A stretch of 27,499 nt of DNA. It comes from Baffinella frigidus (lineage: Eukaryota; Cryptophyceae; Cryptomonadales; Baffinellaceae). Below the pieces are notes generated by a model. The model searched no databases. It was not told the origin of the DNA and was given only the letters and a program-made list of their open reading frames with translations. The position numbers and the translations under genes are program-made. The stretch's first letter is position 1. Each line of letters opens with the position of its first letter. This document shows, piece after piece, positions 1 through 8,286 of the stretch. Location of the stretch: assembly GCA_026770585.1 (NCBI GenBank), contig MU646327.1:768788-796286 (forward strand), read 5' to 3'.

Positions 1-27
1 GTTTCTTATGAACGAGGTACCCCTGTA
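1..27. mobile_element. Right terminus of a TA-flanked foldback element (MITE), cut by the window edge
   Basis: The first 25 bases match the right terminal inverted repeat of the element seen complete at 10523-10640, 18238-18354 and 24829-24946. They end in CCCCTG followed by TA. Only the right arm lies in the window. No coding capacity is visible in any copy, so these are non-autonomous elements. Confidence 0.7.
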
Positions 28-374
28 CGGCCTTACGGGTGCACGGCCTCGACGTGATCGTAGGCATCCATCGCCATGCTGCCATCCACGCTCCGGTCGC
101 TGAAAAAAAACAGGTGCGCCGTGGTCAGTGTGAGGACGCCCCCACGCCTAATGTCTACATAGATGACTTTGCTCTCCGCCCGAGGCGGGCCCGTCCTGAA
201 AGTCAGGCGCAACAGGTGGGAGCGCGCCGCAGGACCCCAAGACGCTCGCGAGCAGGGCGTTTCGCTTTTCGGTCTACGTAGATGACTTTTCTCTCCGCCC
301 GAGGCACGGCCGAAATGCGAAAAGAGTGCTGGCGCCTGCGGGGGACTTCCGCGGGAGACTGGCAACGCGTTCTA

Positions 375-458
375 GCTCTGCCTGAGTTAATCGGGTCTCC
401 TCAAAATGAGGAGACCGTACGTTAATTCCCTGCGTGTGTGGTACACACTCGCCACCTC
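375..458 (+). repeat. Interspersed repeat family R2, copy 1
   Basis: The segment carries CTCTGCC.G.GTTAAT, then a CTCCTCAAAA...GAGGAGACC hairpin-like core, then a GGTACA...CGTCA-like tail. The same order of blocks recurs at 3144-3215 and 12896-12990 with many substitutions, so this is an old interspersed repeat. No ORF is conserved between copies. Confidence 0.5.
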
Positions 459-840
459 TTGTTACGGAAACTAGCAACGCGGCAGCGCTAGGAGTTTGGG
501 CAGCTAGGGCCTCGGGGTCGGCGCTTTGGGAACGACCTGATCGACACCTCCGTGCAGCTCTCGGAGAGGCTCTCGTTGGCGCTCCGCTCAGCTGCCGGGA
601 GCATCCGCGCCTCCCTGCCGCCCGGGAGAAGAGCTGGTGAGAGCTGTGCTCTCGAAAACCCTGCGTCACTCTTTGGGTTCTCGGAACCCTGTTTGATTCT
701 TTGGGTGGGGATGTTTCGCCGGGAGCCTGCGGCGTCACATCGGGGCCAAGGAAAGGGCTCCAGCGTCACCAAGAAAAGGGTTCAAACGTCACAGACTCAG
801 CGCCCGCCGCGGGTCGGGAGGGTGTTCATAGGACATCGTC
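459..840. other. No gene recognised
   Basis: This stretch has several overlapping reading frames on both strands, none with a recognisable domain or believable codon pattern. It contains short echoes of one phrase (TCTTTGGGTTCTCGGAACCCTG-like) but no clear element. Confidence 0.5.
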
Positions 841-979
841 CTGAAAACCGGGTAGTTAAGCCTACGGTATTGTCTACGGTAGGCCGTTAGGCCCCGAGGC
901 TCGGGTTTTTCGAAGGAGCCCCCCAGGCCCCTACGGCCTACAGTAGTCAAAATTGTAGGCCTAACTACCCGGTTTTCAG
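841..979. mobile_element. Foldback element with about 25-bp terminal inverted repeats
   Basis: The left arm begins CTGAAAACCGGGTAGTTAAG and the right arm ends with its reverse complement (CTAACTACCCGGTTTTCAG). The 139-bp interior is itself rich in GTAGGCC/GGCCTAC palindromic words, as in the CAGGGG-ended elements elsewhere in the window, but the termini differ, so this is a separate subfamily. No coding capacity. Confidence 0.7.
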
Positions 980-1038
980 TCCGTCACCCTATGCGTGTTG
1001 GTGTGCGGCACGATGCGCGTAAAGCCCGGGGCCGTGGG

Positions 1039-1130
1039 GGCTCTCGGGTTGACCGACTCTTCTCATGTTGACATGCTGGGTGCGCGGTACAAATCAGCCA
1101 ACTTTGGAACGGGGGAACGAGCCCGGGCTC
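1039..1130 (+). repeat. Interspersed repeat family R1, copy 1
   Basis: The copy contains in order CGGGTTGACCGA, a TTGACATGC.GGGTG block, GGTACAAAT..GCCAACTTTGGA and a closing GAGCCCGGGCTCAC. The same blocks recur at 2958-3053 (same strand) and 13186-13293 (opposite strand). Short insertions and substitutions separate them. Confidence 0.65.
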
Positions 1131-1428
1131 ACGCGATTGGTGAGCCTGAATAGACTGAGCCGGAACTAGACGATTCAGGTGTTTCCACTTAGCAGCCACC
1201 GGGGGCTTCACAGATACAGTCCATCTAAACGATGTGTACTAGAATCTTATCCACTGCCCTGGAACCTAACCGAAATTTCATCTTGACTTCAAGGTGAAAA
1301 GGTCTGCGCGCGCTGCTAAGTGGTAAGAACGCACAGGCCGTGCCGGGTGTCAAGGCTTGGATCGTCGAGGCGGTTTCATGCTGCGCGGATCGCAGTTAGG
1401 CGGGCAGCATGATGCCATTCGCAGTGCG
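1131..1428. other. No gene recognised
   Basis: No coding or RNA signature seen. At 1187-1204 it holds a short word, CACTTAGCAGCCACCGG, which recurs at 27327-27343 near the other end of the window. Confidence 0.45.
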
Positions 1429-1480
1429 TCTCTCTCTCTCTCACTCTCTCTCTCACTCTCTCTCTCTCTCTCTCTCTCTC
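1429..1480 (+). repeat. (TC)n microsatellite
   Basis: An almost pure TC dinucleotide run with two CA interruptions. It makes spurious Ser-Leu reading frames. Confidence 0.95.
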
Positions 1481-1659
1481 GCATGGGTGGGAGGCAACCC
1501 TGGGCGGGGACGCGACGACGGTACGTAAGCGGGCGACGGCTCTCCGTCACTGCACGGAGGAATGCGCGCGGTTAACTAGCAATACGGTTGGTAGCACACG
1601 TTCATTACTACCGTAGTACTATTACCGCCGTGTTATAGAGGCGGGGGACGTTCGCGTGA

Positions 1660-1720
1660 GCAACAACCCCCGATGGAACTACCCAGAAACCCCCGATGGG
1701 ACTACCCAGAAACATTTCCG
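1660..1720 (+). repeat. Two-unit direct repeat (GATGGGACTACCCAGAAAC-type)
   Basis: CCCCGATGGAACTACCCAGAAA is followed directly by a second near-identical unit. There is no reading-frame support. Confidence 0.6.
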
Positions 1721-1770
1721 CAGTCCTTGGCATTCTGCAATTCGCTCAAACACTTTCTCGCACAACGTAG

Positions 1771-1937
1771 AGCCAACGTGGTACTTGGCCAAAGCGAAGT
1801 TCCAACGTAGCAAGTTTCCAAGTGCAACAAAGGTTCCAAGGGGGCAAAACCGCACCGGGTTGAAGTTACTTGGATAAATCGAAGTTGGAACGTTGCAAGT
1901 TGGAACTTCGATTTGGCCAAGCACTACCACATTGGCT
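1771..1937. repeat. Imperfect long inverted repeat
   Basis: The left arm contains AGCCAACGTGGTACTTGGCC, then a GAAGTTCCAACGT..CAAG block. The right arm carries the reverse complements in mirrored order: GTTGGAACTTCGATTTGGCCAAG, then CTACCACATTGGCT. A smaller hairpin, AAATCGAAGTT/AACTTCGATTT, sits near the right arm at about 1877-1914. This is a degraded foldback element or hairpin. Confidence 0.6.
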
Positions 1938-1965
1938 CTCAGGCGGAAACGCCGCCCACAGAGCC

Positions 1966-2165
1966 GCGGGAGAGAGATGAGAGGGAGTGTGATGAGAGAG
2001 AGAGTAATGCGAGACGGAGAGAGTGATAGGAGAGAGAGGGAGAGAGGGAGCGAGGGAGAGAGGGAGAGATGGAGAGAGGGAGAGAGGGAGAGAGGGAGAG
2101 ATGCGAGAGATGCGAGAGGGAGAGAGATGCAAGTAAAGGGAGAGAGAGAGAGATGAGAGTGAAGG
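1966..2165 (+). repeat. Purine (GAGAGG)n tract
   Basis: About 200 bp of almost uninterrupted GA-rich simple sequence with units such as GAGAGGGA. It produces spurious Arg-Glu and Ser-Leu frames on the two strands. Confidence 0.9.
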
Positions 2166-2224
2166 GAGAGGGAGCACCTCTCAGTGAAGTCAATCTCCTC
2201 CTCGACCACATCATCATCATCCCC

Positions 2225-2310
2225 ATCCACATCCACCACAACCGCCGCCCCCCCCACCCCCCCTCCTCCGCCCCCTCCACCACCGCCCCCTCCTCCCCCC
2301 CCCCGCGCCG
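2225..2310 (+). repeat. C-rich pyrimidine tract
   Basis: A polypyrimidine run dominated by CCCCCC and CCTCC words. The apparent poly-proline and poly-glycine frames are artefacts of composition. Confidence 0.8.
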
Positions 2311-2439
2311 CAGCCAAATCGGTACCAACGGGGGCGGCGCGCGGGTGGATGCGGCGGGTGGTGGACGTGAGGTCGTCCTCGTCGTCGGCCCCCGAGCTCG
2401 ACGCGTTCAGCTGGTCCCCGAGCCTGCCAGGGTGTGGGG

Positions 2440-2550
2440 TTGAGTGTCCTTGCTCGGAAGCACCCTCAACTTGAGGGTGAAGGGTCCTTGCTCGGGTTGG
2501 GGTTGAAGGTCCTTGCTGCCAGTGGTTGGGGTTCAGGGTCCTTGCTCAGA
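2440..2550 (+). repeat. Short tandem phrases GGGTCCTTGCTCGG
   Basis: The phrase GTCCTTGCT occurs four times at about 30-bp spacing, separated by GGGGTTGA/GGGTTCA words like those of the telomere-like tracts. Confidence 0.6.
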
Positions 2551-2717
2551 TAGCGAGGGGGATATGGATCGGGGATTTATTATTCCCCGAGCCTACGGAA
2601 TGTTGTTGTTAGGTCGATATCGGAATCAGGCCGTGCGGCCGTGGGAGAGCCTGAGGGGTTAGTCTTAAGGGGGAGTTTGTCGGTGTGAGGCGCTGCGCTC
2701 GTCGCCGAGCCTGCGAG

Positions 2718-2855
2718 GTTTTAGGGTTAAGGGTTTAAGGTTTAGGGTTTAGGGTTTAGGGTTTGGGGTTTAGGGTTTAGGGTTTGGGGTGTAGGGTTTA
2801 GAGTTTGGGGTTTAGGGTGTAGGGATTGGGGTTTAGGGTTTAGGGTTTAGGGATT
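2718..2855 (+). repeat. Degenerate TTTAGGG interstitial telomere-like tract 1
   Basis: A period-7 array of TTTAGGG with variants TTTGGGG, TGTAGGG and ATTGGGG. No conserved ORF. Confidence 0.9.
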
Positions 2856-2957
2856 GAGGTCCCCCGTGCCACGCTCAGCTCAACCTCAACCGTACACGTT
2901 TTCTCCACCTGAGGTACTCTCCCCTGGGTAGGCTGCGTGCCACAAAAGCCTCGCTCT

Positions 2958-3053
2958 GCCTCACTCGGGTTGACCGACCTTCCTCAAGTTGCCATGCAGG
3001 GTGTGATCAAGGTACACATTCATCAAATTGGAGCGGATACGAGCTCGGGCTCA
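2958..3053 (+). repeat. Interspersed repeat family R1, copy 2
   Basis: This copy has the same ordered blocks as the copy at 1039-1130, from CTCACTCGGGTTGACCGA to GAGCTCGGGCTCACC. It is diverged but colinear. Confidence 0.65.
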
Positions 3054-3143
3054 CCAAATCGCTAGACCGAGATAGAGCTACACCTCTCTGAACAGCCACG
3101 CGGCACACGGGGGGGTTGCTCTCGCCTGTCCGCGATCGCCAAT

Positions 3144-3215
3144 CTGGCCTCCTCATTTTGAGGAGACCCAAATTTGATTCCCCTTTTTTGTGTGTAGGTA
3201 CACATCCGTCATCTC
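3144..3215 (+). repeat. Interspersed repeat family R2, copy 2
   Basis: It contains CTCCTCATTTTGAGGAGACCC followed by a GGTACACATCCGTCA tail, matching the layout of 375-458. Confidence 0.5.
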
Positions 3216-3458
3216 TAGACGTGAAAACTGCCAGTCAATAGATAGACCGAACCAAGAGGAAGGGCGCTCACTTGTCCGCGAGCGCCGAGAGGCGGCGGAC
3301 GCCCTCGGCTGACGGCACGTCCGCTGGGGACGGTGTCACGTCCTGCGTCGCGGGCGGCGTCGTGCCGCGCGCCTTCGGGAGCGGCTGGATCCCGATCCGC
3401 TTCTCTGGGGTGCTGTTCGTACCCGGGAGCGGCGGCATTCCTGCGGTTGTGGGTGAGT

Positions 3459-3548
3459 GCTTAGGGTTTGGCGTTCAGGGTTTAGGGTTTGGGGTTTGGG
3501 GTTTAGGGTTTGGGGGTCAGGGTTTAGGGTTTGGGGTTTCGGGTTTAC
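3459..3548 (+). repeat. Degenerate TTTAGGG interstitial telomere-like tract 2
   Basis: A period-7 array with TTTAGGG, TTTGGGG, TTCAGGG and TTTCGGG units. Confidence 0.9.
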
Positions 3549-4500
3549 GTCCCCGTCAACTGAAGGACGCATCTACACGACGAAACGTGTTTTAAAAGAC
3601 GCATACACAATCGAGAAGATTCGATAAGGAGGTCATCCGTCTATCTTAAACGAGATCCGGCCCCCGGTGAAACGAGATATGTCGCGGTTGAAATGGATAG
3701 GGGCGTATTTCACCCATGTGATAAGATTCGTGATCTTCACCACACGGTGCATACTTTTATTATTGACCCGCCCCCCATCCGCGTGACCTGGAGACAGATC
3801 TCAAAGTAAGTACGTAGGAAATGGCTCAAATGCCAGACTGCAGAAAAGTGTAGTCTAGCCCCTTGAAACTGGACGTGACCAGAAATGCTGACGATTTGTT
3901 TAACCCCTCGCTATCCGAGCAAGGAGAGCTGGGCTTCGCGGGACCCCTGGCGGCCTAGACTCAGGTTCGCGCAACAATCACAGCGGGAAGCCTATGCGAG
4001 CAGCCTCTGAACGCTACAATGGCTTGAAGTCATTTCCCCCTGCACTTCTTTTCAGGCAACCGCTGCCGAGCGAGGACGAGACACAATTTAAAAAACACTT
4101 TCACCTGAATCCTCAAGGAAATGGACTTTTAGAATGAAAAAGCTGAGACCAGAGTTCGGTACACACGATCCCGTACAAAGCGCACTTCACCATGATCTAA
4201 ACGCATCCAATGCGGAGCCGAGATTAACTGAGGGAGCGCGAGGAAACCTGAGAGTGACGCGAGCCCGCGCCGCTCAGCCTGCCCGGCCCGTGCAATATCC
4301 CCCAGCCCGAACTTCGCGTCGTCGTCCTCCGCTGGTGACGCCACCTGCACAGCGGTGCGCGGGGTGCAGTCAGCGATCGTTTCGGTGCGCGGGATGAGGG
4401 CAGTGATCCTCCTGCAGCGCTGCCGTGCGCTCCTGTTCTGGACCCGACCGTCGCGGGAATACCGGACGTCTCTCTCTCTCTCGCACGCCTGGTTTATTGT
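3549..4500. other. Long stretch with no convincing gene
   Basis: Frames of 70-90 codons exist on both strands (for example 4129-4350 on the minus strand), but none has a recognisable domain. The minus-strand frame lies downstream of the FOP gene and could hold an extra 3' exon of it; I see nothing that proves this. No repeat array is evident until the tract at 4508. Confidence 0.4.
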
Positions 4501-4507
4501 TTATTGT

Positions 4508-4630
4508 CTAGGGGGTTTAAGGTTTAGGGTTTTGGGTTTAGGGTTTAGAGTTTGGGGTCTAGGGTCTAGGGTTTAGGGTCTAGGGTTTAGGGTTTAGGGT
4601 TTAGGGTTGAAGGTTTTAGGTTTTAGGGTT
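4508..4630 (+). repeat. Degenerate TTTAGGG interstitial telomere-like tract 3
   Basis: A period-7 array of TTTAGGG with TCTAGGG and TTTTGGG variants. Its right edge overlaps the 3' end of the minus-strand FOP gene and supplies that gene's TAA stop (4629-4631 on the plus strand reads TTA). Confidence 0.9.
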
Positions 4631-5806
4631 AAAGGGTGTGGGTTTCAGGAGGGCGCACCTGCGGCGAGTCGGCGAGGTTGCTGCTATCAACATCGTGGTC
4701 GCCAGGGGAGGGGGGCGTGTGCGGGTCGCGCGACTGCGGCAGCATGTTGCGCGGCGCCGACTTGGGCGTGGTGTGCGTGTGCGTGCTCGGCTGGCGCTGG
4801 GGGGTGGAGTTTTCGTCTTTGACGCTGGGCGCGTTCCCGCCTCCTGCGCGGATAAGCTGCACGAGGAGCGGCTCGGCTGCGGAGGGGGGGCGGGGGGCGG
4901 TTAGCGTCGTCGCACGTGCAAGCATGCTGTGCTGCTGCGCCGCTGCTGTGGGGTGAAGGGTCATGGATGGGGGCAATGTATCCGATGCGGGAAAGGGATG
5001 CACCGGCTGTGTCGTCGAGGCCCAGGCGCATGGCGAGCGGCGCGCGGCCAGGGTACTCCGCGTCGAGGTTGCCCTCAGGGATCATCACGGCCAGCGAGGA
5101 GTGCAGCTCAAAGTGTTCCAGGAACTCCCGGACGAGGTCTGCGGCCAGCGCCGAGTCGCTCGTCGCCATCACCGTCGATGCCTGCGTTCGTCAGTACCGC
5201 GGTCATCAACAAGCCTGCGCGCGGGCTCCCCTGCGTCCCTGGGTGTTGCGCACATTTTATCTCGTATCTGGAGACTTCCTGACGACCCCCAAGTGGTGAT
5301 AAGGGCCCCTGCGATGTTGAAAAGCTGGCTGGCATCTCATTCCTGAAAAGAAACGGCTGGAGGGTCTGAAAAGCCGTGTCTTTTGGAGGGCACCGAAATC
5401 GGGGCCTCACCTTTGGGGGCGCGCCGGGAGCCTTCTGCTCGTCATTGACAACCTTGAAGACCGCAGCCTGCGGCACCAGAGAGAAGTTACAGCCCCTGCC
5501 TCAAAATAGCCCAGCACGCCTGGCTGGCGGCATCGCGCATTTGGCTGGAAAAAGGGAGAGCTGCACGTGGCGCACAAAATTCGGGGCGGAAGTGGGGATG
5601 GCTGGGCGGGGGGGAAGCCCGACCCGCAGCTGGGCCTTGATGCCCCCGAGAACCCCGGCCTGCGAGAGCGAGACCTTGACCAGCTCCTTGAGCTCATCTG
5701 CGGAAAGGTCACCACCCGTCAGCCTCGTTTCTTCGAGAAACCCCGCGCTGCATGATGCGAAAAGGTTGGGACACGGGCTCTCCTCACCAATCTGCGGCCC
5801 GTCCAT
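4629..5806 (-). CDS. CEP43: FOP/CEP43-type (FGFR1OP) centrosome and basal-body protein, 4 exons
   Basis: FOP-family proteins sit at centrioles and basal bodies and help anchor microtubules and build cilia. Exons on the minus strand: 5806-5624, 5467-5411, 5181-5004 and 4876-4629, in matching phases, giving 221 residues. Exon 1 carries ELKELVKVSLSQAGVLGGIK, the TOF-type N-terminal helix of FOP. Exon 2 begins AAVFKVVNDEQKA, matching the FOP segment after IKAELR. Exon 3 carries the LisH helix pair AADLVREFLEHFELHSSLAV followed by LAMRLGLDD. Exon 4 begins with PLLVQLIR, as FOP does, then becomes a low-complexity tail. Introns are 156, 229 and 127 nt; donors are GTCGGG, GTGAGG and GTGCAT and all acceptors are GCAG. 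The start at 5806 is the first in-frame ATG, but an upstream exon cannot be excluded. The long tail of animal FOP is missing; the stop falls in a telomere-like tract, so more 3' exons are possible. The gene is divergent from the protease gene. Confidence 0.82.
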
Positions 5807-5978
5807 GGTTCTGTCGTGGTCGTGCGGTGAGACGGGGGGTGCGAAATTCTGGCAATTTCAAAAAAGAGGACGGCCACTTTGACAAAAGTTGTGACACACA
5901 CACACCAAACCGAATCTCAAACGTTTGGGTCAACTGTGATCGTGAAGAGCCAGAATCAGCCCAGTCCCTCTTGCTGAG
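5807..5978. promoter_or_regulatory. Shared bidirectional promoter of the FOP and aspartic protease genes
   Basis: Only 172 bp separate the two divergent start codons, so both promoters must lie here or overlap coding sequence. Visible candidates are the perfect palindrome CAAACGTTTG at 5918-5927, the near-palindrome ACTTTGACAAAAGT followed by AGTTGTG (5887-5893), and a (CA)n run. The first two are kept in the diverged copy at 8060-8215 as well as in the nearly identical copy at 8222-8855, which suggests that they matter. Confidence 0.6.
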
Positions 5979-7685
5979 ATGGGGGGGCTCAAGCTGGGGG
6001 GGGTCCTTCTCGTGGTCTTCCTTGTGGGGACTGGCGCGTTCCACACGCCGTACCGGCCTGAGAAGTCCCGCCACTTCGACGCCAGCAAGAGCAGCTCGTT
6101 CTCTGCCATCACTGACAAGGTCTCCTCCCCCGGCCTGCTCGCGCGCGCCATTGGGAAGTGGTCGCGGTGGGGGCACTGTGGGCCGTTCAGGGGCTGACGC
6201 GTACGGGTTTTCTGACAGGTGTTTGACCTCCACTATGCTGATGGGTCGCACCTCCGGGGATTCAACGGCGTCGATCAAATCTGGGTGAGCGCCCTCCCCT
6301 TCCCGCTCGCATCGTGGGCGGAGTCTCGATGAGACCGGGGCGGAACTGCCCCGATCTGTAGCGGTTGCAGGATCTCCTCTTGCTCACCCGATCTCTTTGT
6401 TTGCGCCACGCTGGTCTCTCACCTGCCGCCCGCGCCACAGATTGGGGACTACAAGACGGAGGCGCCGTTCGGAGTCATCACGGACTGCAACAGCCCCGAC
6501 TTCAACGGGGTTGATGGTATCCTTGGGTTCGGGCTTCCAAAGGCCGGCGAGGAGGGGCGTGAGCTCCCCACCCCGGTGCTGTTCGCGATGACGGACCAGG
6601 AGAACAAGATGTCGAACGCGCGCGACCTCACGCGCAAGTTCTCGTTTTTCTCCACCGACACTGACGCGGAGGTGCAGCTCGGAGGCTTCGATCCGGCGAC
6701 CACGGTGGGCGAGATGTGGTACACGCCGTGCCTCTCGGAGAACGACTTCATCGTGGGGGTGACCTCGCTGAAATTCGGGCACACGTGGGACGATTCGCAG
6801 CAGCTGCTGGAGTTCACTGACCCGGTGGATGAGCCGTTCCTCCCGTCCATCATGGACAGTGGCACCTCCTGCCTGGTAATGCCGGGCGACTCGCTCGGCG
6901 GGAAGCTGAAGAACGTGCCGTTCAACGACTTCACCAACCTGTGGGAGGAGGGCAAGTCGTTCTGGGTGGGCATCGGGGGCAGGCAGTGGCAGGTGCCGTT
7001 TTCGTCGTGGTTCCTTGCGCGGACGAACCAGACGTGCGTGCAGCCGTCGCCCGCGGGCATGCAGGGGCTGCTCATCGGCGACGTCTTCTTCCGCTCCTTC
7101 ATGGTCGAGTTCGACATGACGCAGCGCGAGCGCCCGATCATCGGCATGGCGCCGCTCAACCTGGACTACAGGCCCGTGGGGAGCTCGCAGCTGGGCAACT
7201 TCGAGCTGCACCACGCGCCCATCACGAAGCTGCAGCTGCTGCGCGGGGAGGAGACCATGTTCCCGGCGGAGCACACAGAGCGGCTGACGCAGGTGGACCA
7301 GATCCCCATCTTCAACAAGAAGGGCACGCAGTACTTTATGGACGTCGGGGTGGGCACGCCACGCCAGCCCTTCACGGTCATCTTCGACACGGGGTCGGCG
7401 GTGTTCGGCGTCTTCGTTGTCAAGCACGACCTCCCGCTCGCCATCAAGCGCCAGCTCCCCTCAGACATCATGGGGGGCGATCTGGACGCGCTCGAGCAGA
7501 TTTCCGGGAGCTCCGTCTTCTCGCTCTTCGCAGGCGCGGGATCGGGGTACTCGTCAGGCGCGTTGATCGCAGCTCTTGTGGTGCTGAACGTGTCGGCGCT
7601 GGCGCTTGTTGCGGCGCTGTTCCGGAGACGTGCGGGGAAGGTTGCGTTTGGGGGGGAGCACTCGGCGGCGTACCAGGAGTGCTAG
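5979..7685 (+). CDS. Circularly permuted, membrane-anchored pepsin-family (A1) aspartic protease, 3 exons
   Basis: Exons 5979-6119, 6219-6284 and 6441-7685 join in phase 0 to 483 residues. Residues 1-20 look like a signal peptide (hydrophobic core about 6-16). Then follow: FDASKSSSF (33-41), the post-DTGS loop of pepsins; flap LHYADGS (Tyr about 53); GILGFG (about 95-100); LGGFDP; the second catalytic motif DSGTS (Asp about 208); LLIGDVFFRSF and IGMAP, which normally end a pepsin. Next comes a linker with HHAPITKLQLLRG, resembling a pepsin or cathepsin D prosegment. Then VGTPRQPFTVIFDTGSAVFG, the usual N-terminal strand with the first catalytic Asp (about 385). A single membrane helix (about 442-463) and a basic-start tail end the protein. 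All A1 hallmarks are present but rotated. The 414-codon last exon holds both catalytic Asp motifs in one uninterrupted frame, so the order does not depend on splicing. Likely a type I membrane protein with a lumenal or extracellular catalytic domain; activity is unproven. Confidence 0.85.
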
Positions 7686-7754
7686 CTAAGTATTTGTATT
7701 CAAGATCAGGGATAGATCACCGATAGTTCGTGGACGATGTGAGTAGGGTGTTGG

Positions 7755-7759
7755 TGTAA
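7755..7759 (+). terminator. Possible TGTAA polyadenylation signal of the protease gene
   Basis: TGTAA lies about 70 nt after the protease stop codon. This is the usual polyadenylation signal in chlorophyte green algae. A five-base match can occur by chance, and the other genes here have no equally clear one. Confidence 0.25.
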
Positions 7760-7880
7760 CTCTTTATTTATTGAAGCGATTCACGATACGGACGGGTGTT
7801 GGCCGACGTGGTGTAGTGTGGATTTGTGTTTGGCGAAATGAGTGAAGCGCTGCGCTCCTGTGCTGCTTACTGCTCAGCTA

Positions 7881-8010
7881 CAGGGGTACCTCGCTCATAA
7901 GAAACTGCCCCCCCCCTAGGACCACCATAGGGCCTGCAGGGCCCTAGGCACATGAGGCCTGCTGTAGGGTCGTACGGGGGTGCGGTTTCTTACACTAGAG
8001 GTACCCCTCT
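7881..8010. mobile_element. TA-flanked CAGGGG foldback element (MITE) with a rebuilt right end
   Basis: The left arm CAGGGGTACCTCGCTCATAA is flanked by TA (7879-7880). The interior GGACCACCATAGGGCC..GGCCTGCTGTAGGGTC is as in the other copies. The right arm reads TTTCTTACACTAGAGGTACCCC instead of TTTCTTATGAGCGAGGTACCCC. That changed end forms its own 10-bp palindrome, ACACTAGAGG/CCTCTAGTGT, at 7992-8015. Confidence 0.8.
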
Positions 8011-8059
8011 AGTGTGGCCCCACGGCGGCCCTACAGTGTAGTTGCAACGCCGCTAAATC

Positions 8060-8215
8060 CTCACCAATCTGCGGGCCGTCCATAGAGGTGTCGTGCGGGA
8101 CCAGAGATGATCGGGGGTTCGACATGTTAAAAGCATGGCAGGCCACTTCGACAAAAGTTGTGGTCAAATCCAAAAACTAATCTCAAACGTTTTGAGTTGA
8201 CCTGGGCGATCCTGA
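8060..8215 (+). repeat. Diverged copy of the FOP/protease promoter region
   Basis: It aligns with 5781-5955: TCCTCACCAATCTGCGG.CCGTCCAT at the left, GGCCACTT.GACAAAAGTTGTG in the middle and ATCTCAAACGTTTTGAGT at the right, with many substitutions and indels in between. It includes the region of the FOP start codon (CCAT at the same place) but no FOP exon body. It is older than the neighbouring copy at 8222-8855. Confidence 0.75.
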
Positions 8216-8286
8216 AAAGGGAGCTGCACGTGGCGCACAAAATTCGGGGCGGAAGTGGGAATGGCTGGGCGGGGGGGAAGCCCGAC

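Noticed and set aside
1357-1575. ORF of Ser-Leu repeats
   Set aside because: It is only translation of the (TC)n microsatellite.
1679-2328. Long Ser/Leu, Arg/Glu, poly-Gly and poly-Pro ORFs on both strands
   Set aside because: They come from the GA-rich and C-rich simple tracts; no domain and no conserved frame.
5376-5882. 168-codon plus-strand ORF over the FOP gene
   Set aside because: The minus strand carries the FOP homology across several phase-matched exons; this frame has no homology.
6384-7427. 347-codon minus-strand ORF (and 6449-7159 minus, 6941-7726 plus)
   Set aside because: These are shadows of protease exon 3 in GC-rich DNA; the plus-strand frame has the full A1 motif set.
5979-7685. 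Two separate protease genes (a headless first and a tailless second) instead of one permuted gene
   Set aside because: Both catalytic motifs, the linker and the membrane helix lie in one uninterrupted 414-codon frame with a single stop, and there is no second protease sequence downstream. It remains the main alternative until transcripts are seen.
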